Shown here piece after piece: positions 61,799-64,000 of a DNA stretch of 64,000 nt (positions are counted from its first letter, which is position 1; each line of letters opens with the position of its first letter). The position numbers and the translations under genes are program-made. The DNA is from Lacrimispora xylanisolvens (GTDB taxonomy: Bacteria; Bacillota; Clostridia; Lachnospirales; Lachnospiraceae), in the NCBI RefSeq assembly GCF_002934545.1, contig NZ_PTJA01000009.1, positions 1-64,000 on the forward strand, read 5' to 3'. A model generated the notes under the pieces. It saw nothing but the letters and a program-made list of their open reading frames with translations. It was not told where the DNA came from and made no database searches.

Positions 61799-63250
61799 CT
61801 AATATTTATCCAATGCTTTTGTTACCTTTAATTGTTTCCCATTGATCGGGGTGTGGCTCATGGTTTCCAGCACCATGGGGCCTTTTCCGTTTAATATCTC
61901 CACATAGGTAAGGGTATCCTGAATTGTTATGATTCCGATATCTTCGGCCGACATATTTTCTAAATTGGACAGTACTCCTACGAAGTTGGTTGCCCTTAAT
62001 TTCTTTTTCTTACCACCATTAAATCTTAGTTTCATAATGCCATTGTTTAACTGATCGCTTTTTAACTGTTTTATCTCTGGAGCTGCTTTTAATTTTTTAT
62101 CAAAATTATGCCTTGCCTGGGATACCTCTTCTTTTTCATATCCTGCCCGCTCCCGGATGGGAAATCCGATGAATTCTTCAATCTGCCGTACGAAACGCGC
62201 CTGTGAGGAAGTCGCCAGTGAAACCGCATTTCCTTTCCGCCCGGCCCGGCCGGTCCTTCCTGTCCGGTGGACATAGGTTTCCGCTTCCAAAGGAATATCA
62301 TAGTTAATTACAAGGGAGATGTCATCCACATCAATCCCCCTGGCTGCAACATCCGTAGCCACCAGATACCGGTACTGCCCTCTTTTAAACCGCTTTATTG
62401 CAGAGATCCGGTCTGCCTGTTCCATGCCGCCGTGAAGCTTCTGGGGGCGGTAATCCATCTGTTTTAGCCGTTCCCATACAAGATCTACCCGGTCTTTCGT
62501 GCTGCAAAAGATGATACAGCTGTCTGGATTTTCCATAATTGTAATATCTGTAAGCAGTTCAAACTTTTCTTCCTCAGTCGTCAGAAAAAGAGAATGATCG
62601 ATATCTGCTGCCCCGTTACTATCCTCATGTATATCGATCTGAACCGGCGCCTTGTGCTCACTTAGTGATAACTCTTTTATCTTCTGAGGCATTGTGGCTG
62701 AAAACAGCATGGTCACTCTGTCTTTAGGCAGTTCATTTATAATTTCTTCCACCTGATCGATGAATCCCATATCTAACATCCGGTCAGCCTCATCGATGAC
62801 CAGACAACTGATCTGACTTAATGGCAGAGTCCCTTTTCTGATGTGATCCATCACCCGGCCGGGAGTTCCCACTGCCACGTGGGTCTTCTGCTTTAGTTCT
62901 GTCTTTTCAATGGAAATCGGGTGACCGCCATAGATTGCTGCTGCCTTTATTCGTTTAAATCTGCCAATGTTGGTGAAATCCTCCTTCACCTGAACCGCCA
63001 GCTCCCTGGTAGGTGTAAGAATCAGTGCCTGGGGTTTATTTTCCAGCCAGTCAATCATCTCGCAGATAGGAATTGCATAGGCAGCGGTTTTCCCGCTGCC
63101 TGTCTTTGCTTTCACAATAAGGTCTTTTTTCTCTAATGCCTGTGGAATCACACGTTCCTGAACTTCTGTGGGTATTTTATAATCCAAAACGCATAGTGCC
63201 TTTTGAATATCGTCGCTCAAAGAAAAACTGCTGAAATTGTTATGAATCAT
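61799..63250 (-). CDS. dbpA: DEAD-box RNA helicase with DbpA RNA-binding domain (YxiN-like)
   Basis: 483 aa from the ATG behind AGAGGA; an ATG eight codons upstream lacks a ribosome-binding site. Helicase motifs: Q region, [29 protein letters not shown] and HRTGRTGR. Residues about 405-483 form a DbpA-type RNA-binding domain ([21 protein letters not shown]). Homologues bind hairpin 92 of 23S rRNA and help large-subunit assembly. Gene symbol follows that family. Confidence 0.93.
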   Translation of the reverse strand: MIHNNFSSFSLSDDIQKALCVLDYKIPTEVQERVIPQALEKKDLIVKAKTGSGKTAAYAIPICEMIDWLENKPQALILTPTRELAVQVKEDFTNIGRFKRIKAAAIYGGHPISIEKTELKQKTHVAVGTPGRVMDHIRKGTLPLSQISCLVIDEADRMLDMGFIDQVEEIINELPKDRVTMLFSATMPQKIKELSLSEHKAPVQIDIHEDSNGAADIDHSLFLTTEEEKFELLTDITIMENPDSCIIFCSTKDRVDLVWERLKQMDYRPQKLHGGMEQADRISAIKRFKRGQYRYLVATDVAARGIDVDDISLVINYDIPLEAETYVHRTGRTGRAGRKGNAVSLATSSQARFVRQIEEFIGFPIRERAGYEKEEVSQARHNFDKKLKAAPEIKQLKSDQLNNGIMKLRFNGGKKKKLRATNFVGVLSNLENMSAEDIGIITIQDTLTYVEILNGKGPMVLETMSHTPINGKQLKVTKALDKY

Positions 63251-63430
63251 TATTGTTCCTCTCATTTCATTCATACGGTACAGTCACATAGTTTTAGAAC
63301 CGCATGTTACATTCTATCATTTCATAGGGAAACTAACAACTGTAACTTAAGCCTTTATAAATAATCTGTATTTACAGCCCTTTATATGGTACAATTCCTA
63401 TAGAATAAAAATGAAAGCAGGAATCTAAAT

Positions 63431-64000
63431 TTGAAATCAAATAAAAAGATGTTTATTATTGTACCTTTATTGGTTTTATGTCTTATTTGCGCCAGTTACG
63501 TCGTAACAACAAAATTTATAACTTCCAATAATAATTCTGCACCTGCAGAAGAATCTGTCAGCACAACAACGAAACAAGAAGAGGTTTCTACTGCTCCTGA
63601 ATCCACTACTGGAACACCTGTAAATTCTACCCAAGAAACTGGCGATGCAGAAACCACTGGCGATGCGTCAAAGATTCAAGATATCATTAGTGACCAGACT
63701 ACAAGCGTATTTGACGGAGCGGTTGGCGAACAGAACATTGGGATGGCAATCTATAGAAGCGGCAGTGAATTAACAGCTTCTTTGTTTACAGCGAATGAAG
63801 AAGATCCTGAAACCAAATTACTTGGTACACTGAATAAGGATACTTCCTCTTTTGTATTGACCAGCGAGGATGGCAGTATCACGTTTGAAGGGACTTTAAG
63901 CCCAGATACGTCAAACGGCGACCGATTGACAGGAACATTTAAAAATACTAAGGATCAATCAGAAACTGAATTCCATTTAACCCTGTCTCATTCAGTTGGA
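63431..64000 (+). CDS. Membrane-anchored hypothetical protein, cut by the window end
   Basis: Open from a TTG (AGGA 8 bases upstream) to the last base, at least 190 codons; an ATG six codons in (63449) is an alternative start. A membrane anchor (MFIIVPLLVLCLICASYVV) is followed by a Thr/Ser/Glu-rich linker with a repeated ETTGDA-like unit, then a beta-rich region (NIGMAIYRSGSELTASLFT, LGTLNKDTSSFVLTSEDG, ITFEGTLSP). Probably extracytoplasmic. Family unrecognised; the 3' end lies outside. Confidence 0.75.
   Translation, partial: MKSNKKMFIIVPLLVLCLICASYVVTTKFITSNNNSAPAEESVSTTTKQEEVSTAPESTTGTPVNSTQETGDAETTGDASKIQDIISDQTTSVFDGAVGEQNIGMAIYRSGSELTASLFTANEEDPETKLLGTLNKDTSSFVLTSEDGSITFEGTLSPDTSNGDRLTGTFKNTKDQSETEFHLTLSHSVG

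Noticed and set aside
1-64000. CRISPR arrays, tRNA or rRNA genes, insertion sequences and prophage genes
   Set aside because: Reading both strands showed no regularly spaced repeats, no tRNA-like clover leaf ends, no transposase or integrase, and no phage structural genes.

Overview
The window comes from a low-to-mid GC Firmicute, most likely a saccharolytic gut or soil Lachnospiraceae (Clostridium cluster XIVa, Lacrimispora/Hungatella-like). The signs are strong AGGAGG ribosome-binding sites, many YesM/YesN-type two-component systems, LacI- and AraC-controlled ABC sugar transporters, lipoprotein solute-binding proteins, and a TPP riboswitch, MerR switch and small toxin of the kinds found in this group. 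The genus is inferred. No rRNA, tRNA, CRISPR array, insertion sequence or prophage was seen. Most genes lie on the minus strand and form long, tightly packed carbohydrate operons.

Region 1 (1-5.6 kb): a self-contained TPP-riboswitch transcription unit whose target gene, if any, lies left of the window; a membrane GGDEF/HD-GYP cyclic-dinucleotide enzyme; a head-to-head fusion scar in which an AraC regulator and an iron alcohol dehydrogenase have both lost their 5' parts; and an Fe-S aldo/keto reductase.

Region 2 (5.6-21.7 kb): one sugar or sugar-alcohol utilisation locus in three minus-strand units. These are an Rbs-type ABC importer with a FucU/RbsD mutarotase; a membrane-anchored sugar-binding sensor with a LytS/YesM kinase and YesN regulator; and a six-gene catabolic operon (GatY-type aldolase, FGGY kinase, GatD-type dehydrogenase, PfkB kinase, aldose epimerase-like protein, aldo/keto reductase) with a divergent AraC regulator. 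Together they suggest an ABC-fed, PTS-independent galactitol/tagatose-6-phosphate route. A type I toxin-antitoxin locus follows (21.66-21.98 kb).

Region 3 (22-32.9 kb): a monoacylglycerol-lipase-like hydrolase, then a LacI-controlled nucleoside operon: lacI, ribokinase, nucleoside hydrolase, BMP-family binding lipoprotein, ABC ATPase, two permeases, and a large ADP-ribosylglycohydrolase with a beta-sandwich tail.

Region 4 (32.9-41.5 kb): a GH127 beta-L-arabinofuranosidase operon with its own YesM/YesN system and ABC importer. Region 5 (41.6-51.2 kb): accessory genes, including a DUF2974 hydrolase, a GIY-YIG-like/DUF2087/CAT-like cassette, an SGNH hydrolase, a heterodimeric ABC exporter under a textbook MerR promoter, and two small lipoproteins.

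Region 6 (51.3-61.2 kb): a second LacI-controlled glycan operon (LplB/LplC-type permeases, binding lipoprotein, beta-helix protein, carboxylesterase, GH43) with two operators flanking a consensus promoter. None of its enzymes has a signal peptide, so imported oligosaccharides are probably processed in the cytoplasm. Region 7 (61.2-64 kb): a DUF1456 protein, a DbpA/YxiN-type DEAD-box helicase, and the start of a membrane-anchored protein cut by the window end.
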